Below, one piece after another: positions 7,492-15,784 of a stretch of 17,650 bases of DNA. Location: positions 1 through 17,650 of the forward strand of contig CADCQV010000247.1 in NCBI GenBank assembly GCA_902803625.1. The letters run 5' to 3'. Numbering within the stretch: position 1 is the first letter of the stretch; each line of letters starts with the position of its first letter. A program made the translations under genes and the position numbers. Source of the DNA: an uncultured Lachnospiraceae bacterium. GTDB lineage: Bacteria; Bacillota; Clostridia; Lachnospirales; Lachnospiraceae. A model generated the notes under the pieces. That model did no database searches, had not been told where the DNA came from, and saw only the letters and a list, made by a program, of their open reading frames with translations.

Positions 7492-8698
7492 AGGAAGAAT
7501 CTGGAGCGTTGAAGAGGTAAACAGATATATACACGGCATCATTTCGGACGATTTCATTCTTTCGGATATAAGCGTTCAGGGAGAAATGTCCAATGTGAAA
7601 TATCATTCCTCCGGGCATCTTTATTTTACACTTAAGGACGGTAATTCGTGCATATCAGCCGTTATGTTTTCCTCGGATACAATTAATCTTGATTTCAGAC
7701 CGGTCGCCGGCGACAAGGTTACGGTGCAGGGCAGGATCTCTGTGTATGAAAAAGCCGGAACCTATCAGATATACGTTAAAAGGATCAAGGCTGCCGGGCT
7801 GGGGGAGCTCTACAGGAAATTTGAAGAATTAAAAAGAGAGCTTGCTGAAATGGGCATGTTTGACAGTATGTATAAAAGGCCCATTCCCTCGTATGTGCAG
7901 AAGCTCGGAGTGGTCACGGCTCCGACGGGTGCTGCGGTACGGGACATAATAAATGTGGCAAAGAGGAGAAATCCGTATATCACCATCCTTCTCTATCCCG
8001 CTCTTGTACAGGGAGAAGGGGCCGCGGATTCCATAATACGCGGGATCAGGGTCCTGGAGGAAAAGAAAGCGGATGTTATCATAATAGGCAGAGGCGGAGG
8101 TTCCATTGAGGATCTCTGGGCCTTTAATGAAGAGAAGCTTGCCCGTGCGGTATTTGACTGCAGCATTCCCATTATTTCCGGTACCGGGCACGAAACGGAT
8201 GTCACCATCGCGGATATGGTGGCGGACTTAAGGGCACCTACACCTTCAGCTGCAGCGGAGCTCGCGGTATTTGAGCTGAGTGCCTTTGAGGAGAATATTT
8301 TAAGCTATGCTCAAAGACTGACAGATATTATTGACAGTCGTATCTTTAAATACAGAGAGGGGGCTTCAGAGCTGAAGGCCCGTCTTGATGCCCTTTCGCC
8401 GCTATCCAGGATAAAGCTCCGGGAGGAAAGGTCAAAAAGATATGCTGAAAGCCTTATTTCACTTATGAGGAAGCAGCTGGACAAAAAAAGGGCTCTAAGG
8501 ACGCTGTACGCCGGAAAGCTCTCCGCTCTTTCCCCCCTTAATACTCTGAGCCGGGGTTACAGCTATACCGAAAACTGTAAAGGAAAGCCTGTTAAGAGTA
8601 TTGATGATGTTTCTGAAGGCGAAAGGATAAGGGTCTATACCCCTGACGGAAGGATAACTGCCAATGTCGAAGGAAGAGAAAAAATCAGCCTCGGATGA
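7481..8698 (+). CDS. xseA: Exodeoxyribonuclease VII large subunit
   Basis: Catalytic subunit of exonuclease VII, which degrades single-stranded DNA from either end into short oligonucleotides; it acts with XseB (405 aa). The N-terminal OB fold is seen in WSVEEVNRYIHGII (8-21) and NVKYHSSGHLYFTLKD (38-53). The nuclease core carries LGVVTAPTGAAVRDI (142-156), IIGRGGGSIEDLWAFNEE (201-218) and SGTGHETDVTIADMVADLRA (233-252). A long coiled-coil-like region follows and ends with LNTLSRGYSYT. The ATG lies within the end of nusB with AAAGGA very close upstream, which suggests coupling. The length is slightly below the E. coli enzyme but normal for Firmicutes. Confidence 0.97.
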   Translation: MASEGRIWSVEEVNRYIHGIISDDFILSDISVQGEMSNVKYHSSGHLYFTLKDGNSCISAVMFSSDTINLDFRPVAGDKVTVQGRISVYEKAGTYQIYVKRIKAAGLGELYRKFEELKRELAEMGMFDSMYKRPIPSYVQKLGVVTAPTGAAVRDIINVAKRRNPYITILLYPALVQGEGAADSIIRGIRVLEEKKADVIIIGRGGGSIEDLWAFNEEKLARAVFDCSIPIISGTGHETDVTIADMVADLRAPTPSAAAELAVFELSAFEENILSYAQRLTDIIDSRIFKYREGASELKARLDALSPLSRIKLREERSKRYAESLISLMRKQLDKKRALRTLYAGKLSALSPLNTLSRGYSYTENCKGKPVKSIDDVSEGERIRVYTPDGRITANVEGREKISLG

Positions 8699-8909
8699 AA
8701 GGGATCTCGATTCGCTTTCTGTCGAGGAGGGCTTCGGAATGCTGGAGGAAACGGTACGAAGGCTTTCGGACGAGGAAATATCCCTGGAGGATTCCTTCAG
8801 GGAATTTGAGCGCGGGATGAAGGTTCTGAAAGCCGTTAATGAAAAGATCGACCGGGTTGAAAAGAAGGTCAGGGTCATAACGGAAGGCGGGGAATATGAT
8901 TTTCAGTAA
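8664..8909 (+). CDS. xseB: Exodeoxyribonuclease VII small subunit
   Basis: Small partner of XseA (81 aa) that binds along its coiled coil. The family core is clear: GFGMLEETVRRLSDEEISLEDSF (from about residue 23) fits FExxLxxLEExVxxLExGxxsLExsl, followed by FERGMKVLKAVNEKIDRVEKKV. ATG 8664 is preceded by AAGGA (8650-8654) and overlaps the end of xseA by 35 bases, the longest overlap in this window. The N-terminus is lysine/serine rich and longer than the minimal family core. Confidence 0.94.
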   Translation: MSKEEKKSASDERDLDSLSVEEGFGMLEETVRRLSDEEISLEDSFREFERGMKVLKAVNEKIDRVEKKVRVITEGGEYDFQ

Positions 8910-9819
8910 GGAATTGGAAATAAGGACTTCTTTTGCCGAGGGTGTTGTACTAAAGTATCTGCCCGGGGATGCGGGATATGCCGGAAGGGTGCTGGAGGCC
9001 GCAGCCTATTCACTTACTGCAGGAGGAAAACGCCTGAGACCCGTGCTTATGAGAGAGGCCTTTTTAATGTTCGGCGGGAAAGAAGAGTATATTGAGCCTT
9101 TTATGGCGGCACTGGAGTATATTCACAATTACTCCCTCGTGCACGATGATCTGCCTGCCATGGATAATGATCTCTTAAGAAGGGGAAAGGAGACCACCCA
9201 TGTTGTATTCGGTGACGGAATGGCAACACTGGCCGGCGACTGCCTTCTTAATCTCTCATTTGAAACCGCCCTTAAGGCCTTTGACCTGATCCCGGAGGGA
9301 ATTTCCACGGAAGAACGGCAGAGAGTCACCCTGAGGATAATAAGGGCGCTTAAGATACTTTTTGATAAGGCCGGAATAAACGGAATGCTCGGGGGACAGT
9401 CCGCGGATGTGGACTCGGAGAAAAGGGGTCTTCCGATAGATGAAAAGAAGCTGTTGTTTATTCACAGGAAAAAGACGGCGGCCCTCATCGAAGCTGCACT
9501 TATGACAGGTGCGGTGCTTGCAGGGGCAGAAGAAAAGGATGTTTCACTAATGGAGAGCCTGGGCTCGGATATAGGGATAGCTTTCCAGATAAAGGATGAC
9601 ATACTGGATGTCATCGGAGACGAGAAAAAGCTCGGAAAACACGTAGGTTCCGATGCGGAAAATGATAAGGTAACATATGTTACCCTGTATGGACTGGACA
9701 GATCGGAGGAGGACCAGAGAAGACTTTCCGGAGCCGCCATAGAGAAGCTTGACAGTCTGGGCAGGGAGAACGTTTTTTTACGGGAACTGGTTTTGTCCCT
9801 TGTGAACAGAGAGGCATAA
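8896..9819 (+). CDS. ispA: Polyprenyl (farnesyl-type) diphosphate synthase
   Basis: All-trans prenyl diphosphate synthase that condenses isopentenyl diphosphate with allylic diphosphates, probably up to farnesyl diphosphate (307 aa). Visible motifs are GGKRLRP (43-49), the first aspartate-rich motif DDLPAMD with Asp84, Asp85 and Asp90 followed by RRGK, GGQSADVDSE (166-175), and the second aspartate-rich motif DDILD (234-238). The two-residue insertion in the first motif and the YS at residues 79-80 just before it are typical of bacterial FPP synthases, but a geranylgeranyl product cannot be excluded. The gene overlaps xseB by 14 bases and is followed 4 bases later by dxs, which makes the precursors. 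Confidence 0.94.
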   Translation: MIFSKELEIRTSFAEGVVLKYLPGDAGYAGRVLEAAAYSLTAGGKRLRPVLMREAFLMFGGKEEYIEPFMAALEYIHNYSLVHDDLPAMDNDLLRRGKETTHVVFGDGMATLAGDCLLNLSFETALKAFDLIPEGISTEERQRVTLRIIRALKILFDKAGINGMLGGQSADVDSEKRGLPIDEKKLLFIHRKKTAALIEAALMTGAVLAGAEEKDVSLMESLGSDIGIAFQIKDDILDVIGDEKKLGKHVGSDAENDKVTYVTLYGLDRSEEDQRRLSGAAIEKLDSLGRENVFLRELVLSLVNREA

Positions 9820-9823
9820 CCCA

Positions 9824-11707
9824 ATGATACTCGATAAGATTAATAAACCGAATGATATAAAGAAGGTCAATCCTGACGAATATATGCTCCTGTCACAGGA
9901 GATAAGAACCTTTTTGATTAAAAAAATAAGTGAAAACGGCGGACACCTGGGATCAAATCTGGGAGCTGTGGAGCTTACAATGGCTCTGCATCTCTCCTTA
10001 AACCTGCCGGAGGATAAGATCATCTTTGATGTGGGGCACCAGTCCTACACCCATAAGATCCTTACAGGCAGGAAGGATGCCTTTGATGATCTACGGAAGT
10101 TTAAGGGGCTCTCCGGCTTCCCCAAAAGGAGTGAGAGCGACTGTGATTCCTTTGATACGGGGCACAGCTCCACATCGGTATCCGCAGGACTGGGGCTTGT
10201 GAAATCCAGGGATCTCAGGCAGAAAAGCTATACAGTGGTGTCGGTCATAGGAGACGGCGCCCTGACCGGCGGAATGGTGTATGAAGCCCTGAATAATGCT
10301 GCGAGACTCAGCACGAATTTTATTATTATCCTTAATGACAACAATATGTCCATCTCCGAAAATGTGGGCGGGATATCAAGATACCTGCAGAGTATCCGCA
10401 CCTTTGAGGGCTATCAGGACTTCAAGGTTGCCCTGCAGAAGCAGATACTAAAGGTTCCAAAGGGTGACAGGATAGTGGACAGGCTGAAGCGCTACAAGAA
10501 CTCCATAAAGCAGCTCTTTGTGCCGGGAATGTTCTTTGAGGATCTGGGAGTTACCTATCTCGGACCACTTGACGGACACGATATAAACAATATGGTCCGC
10601 ACCATAAATGAGGCCAAAAAGATAAACCACGCCGTTCTTATTCACGTCTGCACGAAGAAGGGCAGGGGTTATGCTCCGGCTGAGCGGCACCCCGCCAGGT
10701 TCCATGGAACCGGACCCTTTGACATTGAAACGGGTCTGCCTGTTAAGAATAAGGATAAACCAGACTGGACGGATATCTTCTCCACGGTCATACTGAAGGC
10801 TGCGGCGAGAAACGACAGATTATGTGCAATAACAGCTGCTATGCCGGACGGAGTGGGATTAAAGCGCTTTAAGAACCTGTATCCCGACAGATTTTTTGAT
10901 GTGGGCATTGCCGAGGAACACGCCGTCACCTTTGCGGCCGGGCTCTCGGCCGGGGGGATGATACCCGTTGTGGCTATTTATTCCTCATTCCTGCAGCGCG
11001 CCTATGACCAGATACTTCATGATGTGTGCATACAGAATCTGCACGTTATATTCTGCATAGACAGGGCCGGAATCGTCGGGGCAGACGGAGAGACACACCA
11101 GGGAATATTCGATCTTTCCTATCTCTCGTCCATTCCGAATATGCATATCATGGCACCGAAAAACAAGTGGGAGCTGTCGGATATGATGAAGTTTGCGATT
11201 CATTTTGACGCTCCGGTAGCCATACGTTATCCGAGAGGAACGGCTTATGACGGACTAAGGGATATGAGAGAGCCTGTGGAATTCGGAAAGGCGGAGGTGA
11301 TTTATAAAGGAACAGATGTTTCTTTATTAGCAGTGGGCTCCATGGTGGAAACCGCCGAAAAGGTAAGGGAGCTTCTGAGGGAGAAAAATATCGACTGCTC
11401 TCTTATAAATGCCAGATTTGTGAAGCCCATAGATGAGGAAATCATTCTCTCGGAGGCCCGGAATAAGAAAATACTGGTCACCCTGGAGGAAAACGTTCAA
11501 AGTGGCGGTTTTGGCGCAAAAGTACTGGAATTTCTGGAAAATAATAAGTGTAACGAAAACACCCGGAATGTTAAGGTGATCACGGTTTCGATCCCGGATA
11601 AATATGTGGAGCATGGAAATCCGCTGATTTTAAAAAAGGAACTGGGATTGGATGCAGAATCTATAGCAGAGCGCGTATTCAAGGAGTTTTCCGGGATTTC
11701 CGATTAA
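9824..11707 (+). CDS. dxs: 1-deoxy-D-xylulose-5-phosphate synthase
   Basis: Thiamine-diphosphate enzyme that joins pyruvate and glyceraldehyde 3-phosphate, the first step of the MEP isoprenoid pathway (627 aa, typical). Seen in order: GGHLGSNLGAVELT (39-52), DVGHQSYTHKILTGR (69-83), DTGHSSTSVSAGLG (111-124), the ThDP/Mg motif GDGALTGGM with Asn171 in NDNNMSISEN, then DGHD. The pyrimidine-binding domain has FDVGIAEEHAVTFAAGLS and DRAGIVGADGETHQG, and RYPRGTA precedes the C-terminal transketolase domain. ATG 9824 follows the ispA stop by 4 bases. It lies in one unit with ispA, so precursor synthesis and chain elongation are likely expressed together. Confidence 0.97.
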   Translation: MILDKINKPNDIKKVNPDEYMLLSQEIRTFLIKKISENGGHLGSNLGAVELTMALHLSLNLPEDKIIFDVGHQSYTHKILTGRKDAFDDLRKFKGLSGFPKRSESDCDSFDTGHSSTSVSAGLGLVKSRDLRQKSYTVVSVIGDGALTGGMVYEALNNAARLSTNFIIILNDNNMSISENVGGISRYLQSIRTFEGYQDFKVALQKQILKVPKGDRIVDRLKRYKNSIKQLFVPGMFFEDLGVTYLGPLDGHDINNMVRTINEAKKINHAVLIHVCTKKGRGYAPAERHPARFHGTGPFDIETGLPVKNKDKPDWTDIFSTVILKAAARNDRLCAITAAMPDGVGLKRFKNLYPDRFFDVGIAEEHAVTFAAGLSAGGMIPVVAIYSSFLQRAYDQILHDVCIQNLHVIFCIDRAGIVGADGETHQGIFDLSYLSSIPNMHIMAPKNKWELSDMMKFAIHFDAPVAIRYPRGTAYDGLRDMREPVEFGKAEVIYKGTDVSLLAVGSMVETAEKVRELLREKNIDCSLINARFVKPIDEEIILSEARNKKILVTLEENVQSGGFGAKVLEFLENNKCNENTRNVKVITVSIPDKYVEHGNPLILKKELGLDAESIAERVFKEFSGISD

Positions 11708-11715
11708 GGATGCGA

Positions 11716-11730
11716 GTGTTATAATAACAC
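11716..11730. promoter_or_regulatory. Perfect 15-bp palindrome around a TATAAT box
   Basis: GTGTTATAATAACAC has 7-bp arms around a single central A. It contains TGTTATAAT (11717-11725), an extended -10 promoter sequence, but no good -35 box lies upstream. Flanking TGC and GCA add outer pairs with a two-base GA bulge. The centre is too tight for a stable RNA hairpin, so a DNA operator overlapping a promoter is the more natural reading. The half-site AATAACAC recurs at 11816-11823. No regulator family is assigned. Confidence 0.5.
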
Positions 11731-11735
11731 GCACT

Positions 11736-11808
11736 TTACTGATAGTAACAACCGCTTTCGTTCTTTTCGGGAGAATTTCCGGAAAAAATGCTTGGATCAC
11801 ACATCCAA
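11736..11808. other. Cluster of short dyads in the 149-bp dxs-tlyA gap
   Basis: Three further symmetric elements follow the 15-bp palindrome: TTACT-GAT-AGTAA at 11736-11748, TTTCCGGAAA at 11776-11785, and TTGGAT-CACAC-ATCCAA at 11792-11808. The last could form a 6-bp hairpin, but no T run follows it, so it is not an intrinsic terminator. No open reading frame or known riboswitch is recognised in 11708-11856. Confidence 0.45.
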
Positions 11809-11856
11809 CGGATTAAATAACACAGGTATTGTTTCACTGACAAAAAAGACCTTCAT

Positions 11857-12600
11857 ATGAAAAATAAAAAACGGCTTGATATTTTATTAGTTGAAAGAGG
11901 AATTGCCCCCTCCAGGGAAAAGGCCAGGGGATATATAATGACGGGCGATATTTTTGTAGAGGGACAGCGTGAGGATAAGGCCGGTTCTTTATTTTCCGAA
12001 AGCGTGAAGATCGAATACAGGGGGCAGAAGCTAAGGTATGTAAGCCGCGGCGGGCTGAAGCTGGAAAAGGCACTTAAGGTATTCAGTCTCGATCTTGAGG
12101 GTCTCAAATGTCTTGACATAGGTGCTTCCACCGGAGGCTTTACGGACTGTATGCTGCAGAATGGTGCGGGGAAGGTCTATTCCGTGGATGTGGGCTACGG
12201 ACAGTTTGACTGGGGATTAAGAAACGACAGCCGTGTGGTCTGTATGGAAAAGACCAATTTCCGTTACCTGAAGCCGGAGGATATCGGTGAAGTAGTGGAT
12301 TTTGCTTCCTGCGACGTTTCCTTTATTTCGCTTTCAAAGATACTTCCGGCGGCATACCCTGTCCTTAAGGACGGAGGGGAGATGGTCTGCCTGATAAAGC
12401 CACAGTTTGAGGCAGGAAAGGACAAGGTTGGGAAAAAGGGTGTCGTAAGGGAGCTTGAGACCCACAGGGAAGTAATATCGAATGTTTTTTTCTATGCACT
12501 TGACTGCGGTTTCACCGTTAAGGGACTCGATTTTTCGCCAATAAAGGGTCCGGAGGGAAATATTGAGTACCTGATGTATTTGAGGAAGGTTTGCCGGTGA
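11857..12600 (+). CDS. tlyA: TlyA family rRNA methyltransferase (S4 and FtsJ domains)
   Basis: S-adenosylmethionine-dependent 2'-O-methyltransferase family that in mycobacteria modifies 16S and 23S rRNA; family members were first named hemolysins (247 aa). An N-terminal S4 RNA-binding domain is seen in RLDILLVERGIAPSREKARG (6-25), then RYVSRGGLKLEKAL (60-73). The FtsJ-like fold has the SAM motif LDIGASTGGFTDCML (86-100), SVDVGYGQ (109-116), CDVSFISL (152-159) and LIKPQFEAGK (179-188). The residues expected for the K-D-K-E set (Lys68, Asp153, Lys181, Glu185) are present by position. ATG 11857 fits the family start, but no good ribosome binding site precedes it, unlike most genes here. Confidence 0.94.
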   Translation: MKNKKRLDILLVERGIAPSREKARGYIMTGDIFVEGQREDKAGSLFSESVKIEYRGQKLRYVSRGGLKLEKALKVFSLDLEGLKCLDIGASTGGFTDCMLQNGAGKVYSVDVGYGQFDWGLRNDSRVVCMEKTNFRYLKPEDIGEVVDFASCDVSFISLSKILPAAYPVLKDGGEMVCLIKPQFEAGKDKVGKKGVVRELETHREVISNVFFYALDCGFTVKGLDFSPIKGPEGNIEYLMYLRKVCR

Positions 12601-12608
12601 TTTGAAAA

Positions 12609-12640
12609 GATCCTTCGCTGACGCTCAGGATGACAGCGGA
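12609..12640. repeat. Single copy of the dispersed repeat between tlyA and nadK
   Basis: The segment begins GATCCTTCGCTGACGCTC (12610-12627) and continues AGGATGACAGCGG. It has an imperfect inverted structure with ATCCT and AGGAT arms. It is the compact form of the element whose right half is amplified between hisS and aspS. On the other strand it reads as the CATCCTGAGCG...GCGAAGGATC type of repeat, which I know to be widely scattered in bacterial genomes and often mistranslated as VILSVSEGS or HPERQRRIF. It lies directly after the tlyA stop. Confidence 0.85.
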
Positions 12641-12677
12641 TTGAGGGATGACGGTGATCCGCAAAAGATGTTTCGAT

Positions 12678-13511
12678 ATGAATAAATTCTTTATAATTAC
12701 AAATATAAAACGGGACAGAGATCTGTCGGTCACAGGGAGAACCGTGGATTTTCTTAAAGCCAGAGGCTGTTCCATATATGCGGCCGAGGCAGGCCCCTCC
12801 GAGGACGGACATTATACCTGTAAGGATGAGGTGCCCGGAGGAACGGACTGCGTTATAACCATCGGAGGTGACGGTACTCTTATAGCGGCTGCCAGAGATA
12901 CGGCGGATCTGGATCTGCCGATCCTCGGCATTAACCAGGGAACTCTTGGCTATCTGACCGATGTGGAGGTGGATAAGATAGAGGAAGCTCTTGATAAGGT
13001 ACTGCTCGGAGATTATTCCATAGAGGAGCGGATGATGCTCTGCGGAATGATTTTTGATCAAAAGGGGGAACAAAGAACCGAATCAAGAGCTCTGAATGAT
13101 ATAGTCGTACGTAACAGGATGCTTACGGTTTCGGATTATGAGCTGTTTGTCAATTCGAGGTACTTAAGCAGCTTCAAGGCAGACGGCATGATAGTCTGTA
13201 CTCCCACAGGCTCAACTGCCTATTCAATGTCGGCCGGGGGCCCCATAATCGAGCCCATGGCCAGAATGATGGTGATAACCCCCATCTGTCCCCATACACT
13301 GAATACCAGGAGTATTGTGATATCGGCGGACTCAAGGGTTGAGATGACTGTCAGCGATGATAATTCCTCGGTTATATTTGACGGACACTTCCCCTGTGCA
13401 CTGAAGGCGGGAGACAGGGTCAGCATCAGACCGTCGAGTCATGTGACGCGCATTGTAAAAACCGCACAGGACAGCTTTTTGAACGTACTGAGCAGGAAGA
13501 TAAATTCATAA
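12678..13511 (+). CDS. nadK: NAD kinase
   Basis: ATP-dependent kinase that phosphorylates NAD to NADP in the cytoplasm (277 aa from the start chosen). The diagnostic GGDGT motif with catalytic Asp65 is at residues 63-67. NQGTLGYLTD (86-95), LNDIVV (139-144) and TPTGSTAYSMSAGGPI (175-190) form the NAD site, and VISADSRVEM lies near 214-223. ATG 12678 gives MNKFFIITNIKRDRD, which matches the usual N-terminus. An in-frame ATG at 12648 would add ten residues and has a GCGGA site at 12636-12640, formed partly by the repeat. Neither start has a strong ribosome binding site. It lies between tlyA and argR as in many Clostridia. Confidence 0.94.
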   Translation: MNKFFIITNIKRDRDLSVTGRTVDFLKARGCSIYAAEAGPSEDGHYTCKDEVPGGTDCVITIGGDGTLIAAARDTADLDLPILGINQGTLGYLTDVEVDKIEEALDKVLLGDYSIEERMMLCGMIFDQKGEQRTESRALNDIVVRNRMLTVSDYELFVNSRYLSSFKADGMIVCTPTGSTAYSMSAGGPIIEPMARMMVITPICPHTLNTRSIVISADSRVEMTVSDDNSSVIFDGHFPCALKAGDRVSIRPSSHVTRIVKTAQDSFLNVLSRKINS

Positions 13512-13564
13512 GCACGGCCGGAAGCTATAGGGCAGAGCGGACAGATCCGGGAAATCAAAAAGAT

Positions 13565-14014
13565 ATGAAAAAAAAACGACAGGAAAAACTGCTCTCACTT
13601 ATAAGGGAACAGAATATAGATACCCAGGAGGGCTTATGCGAAGCGCTTAAGTCTTCGGGATTTGACGTGACCCAGGCTACGGTTTCAAGAGACATCCGTG
13701 AGCTGAAGATAAGCAAGGTCACCTCCGAAAACGGAGGACAGTATTATGTTGCCGGGGAACAGAGCCGTCGAAAGGATGACGGAACCATAAGGACGATATT
13801 TAAGGAGGCTGTGGTATCCCTGGAGGATGCGGGGAATATCCTTGTGATAAAGACCTTAAGCGGGATGGCCATGGCTGTGGCCGCGGCCATAGATGCCATG
13901 AGCATACCGGAGATCGTGGGAAGCATCGCGGGTGACGATACGATTATGTGCGTCATAAAAACCGCTGAGGAAACCGTTCTTCTGAAGAAGAAGCTTTCGG
14001 ATATCATAGAATAA
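13565..14014 (+). CDS. argR: Arginine repressor ArgR
   Basis: Hexameric arginine-dependent regulator of arginine biosynthesis and catabolism (149 aa, typical). The N-terminal winged helix-turn-helix has QEGLCEALKSSGFDVTQATV (21-40) then SRDIRELKISKV. The C-terminal oligomerisation and arginine-binding domain carries the GSIAGDDTI motif (119-127), with Asp124 and Asp125 in the arginine contact position. ATG 13565 has only a weak GGGAAA site upstream. The 53-bp gap before it shows no recognisable ARG box or promoter, so it is probably expressed from the operon. Its position before recN matches Bacillus and Clostridia, where the pairing is common. Confidence 0.96.
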   Translation: MKKKRQEKLLSLIREQNIDTQEGLCEALKSSGFDVTQATVSRDIRELKISKVTSENGGQYYVAGEQSRRKDDGTIRTIFKEAVVSLEDAGNILVIKTLSGMAMAVAAAIDAMSIPEIVGSIAGDDTIMCVIKTAEETVLLKKKLSDIIE

Positions 14015-14035
14015 AGGACAGGAGTTTATCGTCAA

Positions 14036-15763
14036 TTGTTATTAAGCTTAAGTGTTAAAAATCTGGCATTGATAGAGAATGCGGAGGTGAGCTTCGGGCA
14101 AGGGCTGAATGTCTTTACCGGCGAGACCGGTGCGGGAAAATCCCTGGTTATCGGAAGTGTGAATCTGGCACTCGGAGGCAGGGCAAAGTCTGATATATTA
14201 AGGGATGAGAAGATTCCGGCGGAAATAGAGCTGGTATTCTCACTGGATGAGGGTGAAAAGCTACAAAGGATAAGGGAAATGGATATTCCCGTGGAAGAGG
14301 ACGGTAACGTGATAATCCGTCGGAGGATCTTCGGAGGCAGGACCACGGCAAAGGTTAACGGACGGACTCTGACCGGCAGTGAGCTTAGGGAGCTCTGCTC
14401 GCTTTTAATAGATGTCCACGCCCAGTCAGAGCACCAGTCCCTCCTTCACGAGAAGCAGCACCTCATTTTCCTTGACAGATTTGCGGGGGAAGAAGCAGAA
14501 AAGGCCCTGACTCTATACCGTGAAAGATATGACAGCTGGAGGAGGATCACGGAAGACCTGGAAAGCATGGACAGGGATGAAAATGTCAGAAAGAGGGAAG
14601 CGGATCTTCTGGAATTTGAGATAAACGAGATCATTGGAGCCGGTTTGAAGCCGGGTGAGGATGCAGGGCTTGAGGACAGGTTCCATTTAATGAATAATTC
14701 AAGAAAAATAGCCGAGGTTCTGGTAGAGGTCTCCAATCTGATCTCCGGTGACAATGAGGGGGCATCGGCACTGATCTCAAGAGCTCTCCGTTCAATTTCA
14801 AGTGTTATCGAATCCGGAGGGGGTATTTCCGACCTGTATGCGGAATTAAGCGGGATAGATTCCCTTTTAGGCGATTTCAAGAGGGATATGGAGGACTATT
14901 TAAGCAGTCTCGAGTTTTCACCTGAGGAGTATAACGAGGTAACGGAGAGGCTGGATCTTATAAACGACCTTAAAAAGAAATACGGACAGAGCCTTGAGGA
15001 TATCGGCGATGCCTTAAAGGAAAGGCAGGACAGGCTTGAGATCCTGACTAATTATGACGAACATCTGAACATCCTGAAGGAACGTGCGGTGGAAGCCTAT
15101 AAGGATATGGCGGAGGCTTCGGCGGTCCTTACGGATATAAGGAAAAGAGCTGCCCTTACCATGGGAGAAGCCATGGAGCAGGGCTTAAGGGATTTAAATT
15201 TTGACGAAGCCCTTTTTGAGGTCAGGGTGGATGAGGCCGAAGACTTCGGGCCTGACGGCAGAGACCGGGTATGTTTCTATATTTCCACCAATCTCGGGGA
15301 AAACGTAAAGCCCTTAAAGGATGTTGCCAGCGGGGGCGAGCTCTCGAGGATAATGCTCTCATTGAAGACGGTGCTTGCGGATATGGACGATATACCGACC
15401 ATGATCTTTGACGAGATAGATACGGGAATAAGCGGCCGCACTGCCCAGAAGGTCTCCGAAAGCCTGCTCAAGCTGTCAAAGGCGCATCAGCTGATCGTCA
15501 TCACCCATCTGCCGCAGATAGCGGCCATGGCGGATGACCATTTCTCCATAGAAAAGCGGCAGTCCGACGGCAGGACCAGAACCGAGATCACAGCCTTAAA
15601 CAGGGACGCGATGGTAAAGGAGCTTGCAAGGCTTCTTTCGGGAGAGAGTATTACCGAAACGGTATTGAAAAACGCCGGGGAAATGAAGGATCTGGCGGAT
15701 AAAAGGAAGGTAAGTAACTATTCGGGACAGCCCGAAGCACCTGCAGCTGAGGGTTCTGAATAG
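14036..15763 (+). CDS. recN: DNA repair protein RecN
   Basis: SMC-like ATPase that acts early in double-strand break repair (575 aa, typical). Walker A is GETGAGKS (29-36) in FTGETGAGKSLVIGS. A Gln-loop type RIFGGRTTAKVNGR region and IDVHAQSEHQSLL follow, then a long coiled coil of about residues 150-380. Near the C-terminus are the signature SGGELSRIMLSLK (about 432-444), Walker B in TMIFDEIDTGISG, and THLPQIAAMADDHF. The start is TTG 14036: MLLSLSVKNLALIENAEV fits the family exactly and no ATG lies near it. AGGAG at 14020-14024 is 11 bases away. The C-terminal tail after about residue 560 is poorly conserved. Confidence 0.97.
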   Translation: MLLSLSVKNLALIENAEVSFGQGLNVFTGETGAGKSLVIGSVNLALGGRAKSDILRDEKIPAEIELVFSLDEGEKLQRIREMDIPVEEDGNVIIRRRIFGGRTTAKVNGRTLTGSELRELCSLLIDVHAQSEHQSLLHEKQHLIFLDRFAGEEAEKALTLYRERYDSWRRITEDLESMDRDENVRKREADLLEFEINEIIGAGLKPGEDAGLEDRFHLMNNSRKIAEVLVEVSNLISGDNEGASALISRALRSISSVIESGGGISDLYAELSGIDSLLGDFKRDMEDYLSSLEFSPEEYNEVTERLDLINDLKKKYGQSLEDIGDALKERQDRLEILTNYDEHLNILKERAVEAYKDMAEASAVLTDIRKRAALTMGEAMEQGLRDLNFDEALFEVRVDEAEDFGPDGRDRVCFYISTNLGENVKPLKDVASGGELSRIMLSLKTVLADMDDIPTMIFDEIDTGISGRTAQKVSESLLKLSKAHQLIVITHLPQIAAMADDHFSIEKRQSDGRTRTEITALNRDAMVKELARLLSGESITETVLKNAGEMKDLADKRKVSNYSGQPEAPAAEGSE

Positions 15764-15784
15764 ATTAAGAAAAGGAGGAAGATT

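Noticed and set aside
11792..11808. Intrinsic terminator at TTGGAT-CACAC-ATCCAA
   Set aside because: The stem is only 6 bp and AT-rich, and no T run follows.
12492..13073. 193-aa open frame on the minus strand containing HPERQRRIF
   Set aside because: It runs antisense to tlyA and nadK, both firmly identified, and includes the translated dispersed repeat; it is a well-known kind of artefact.
13512..13564. ARG box for autoregulation of argR
   Set aside because: The gap shows no AT-rich TGAAT...ATTCA palindrome and no clear promoter.
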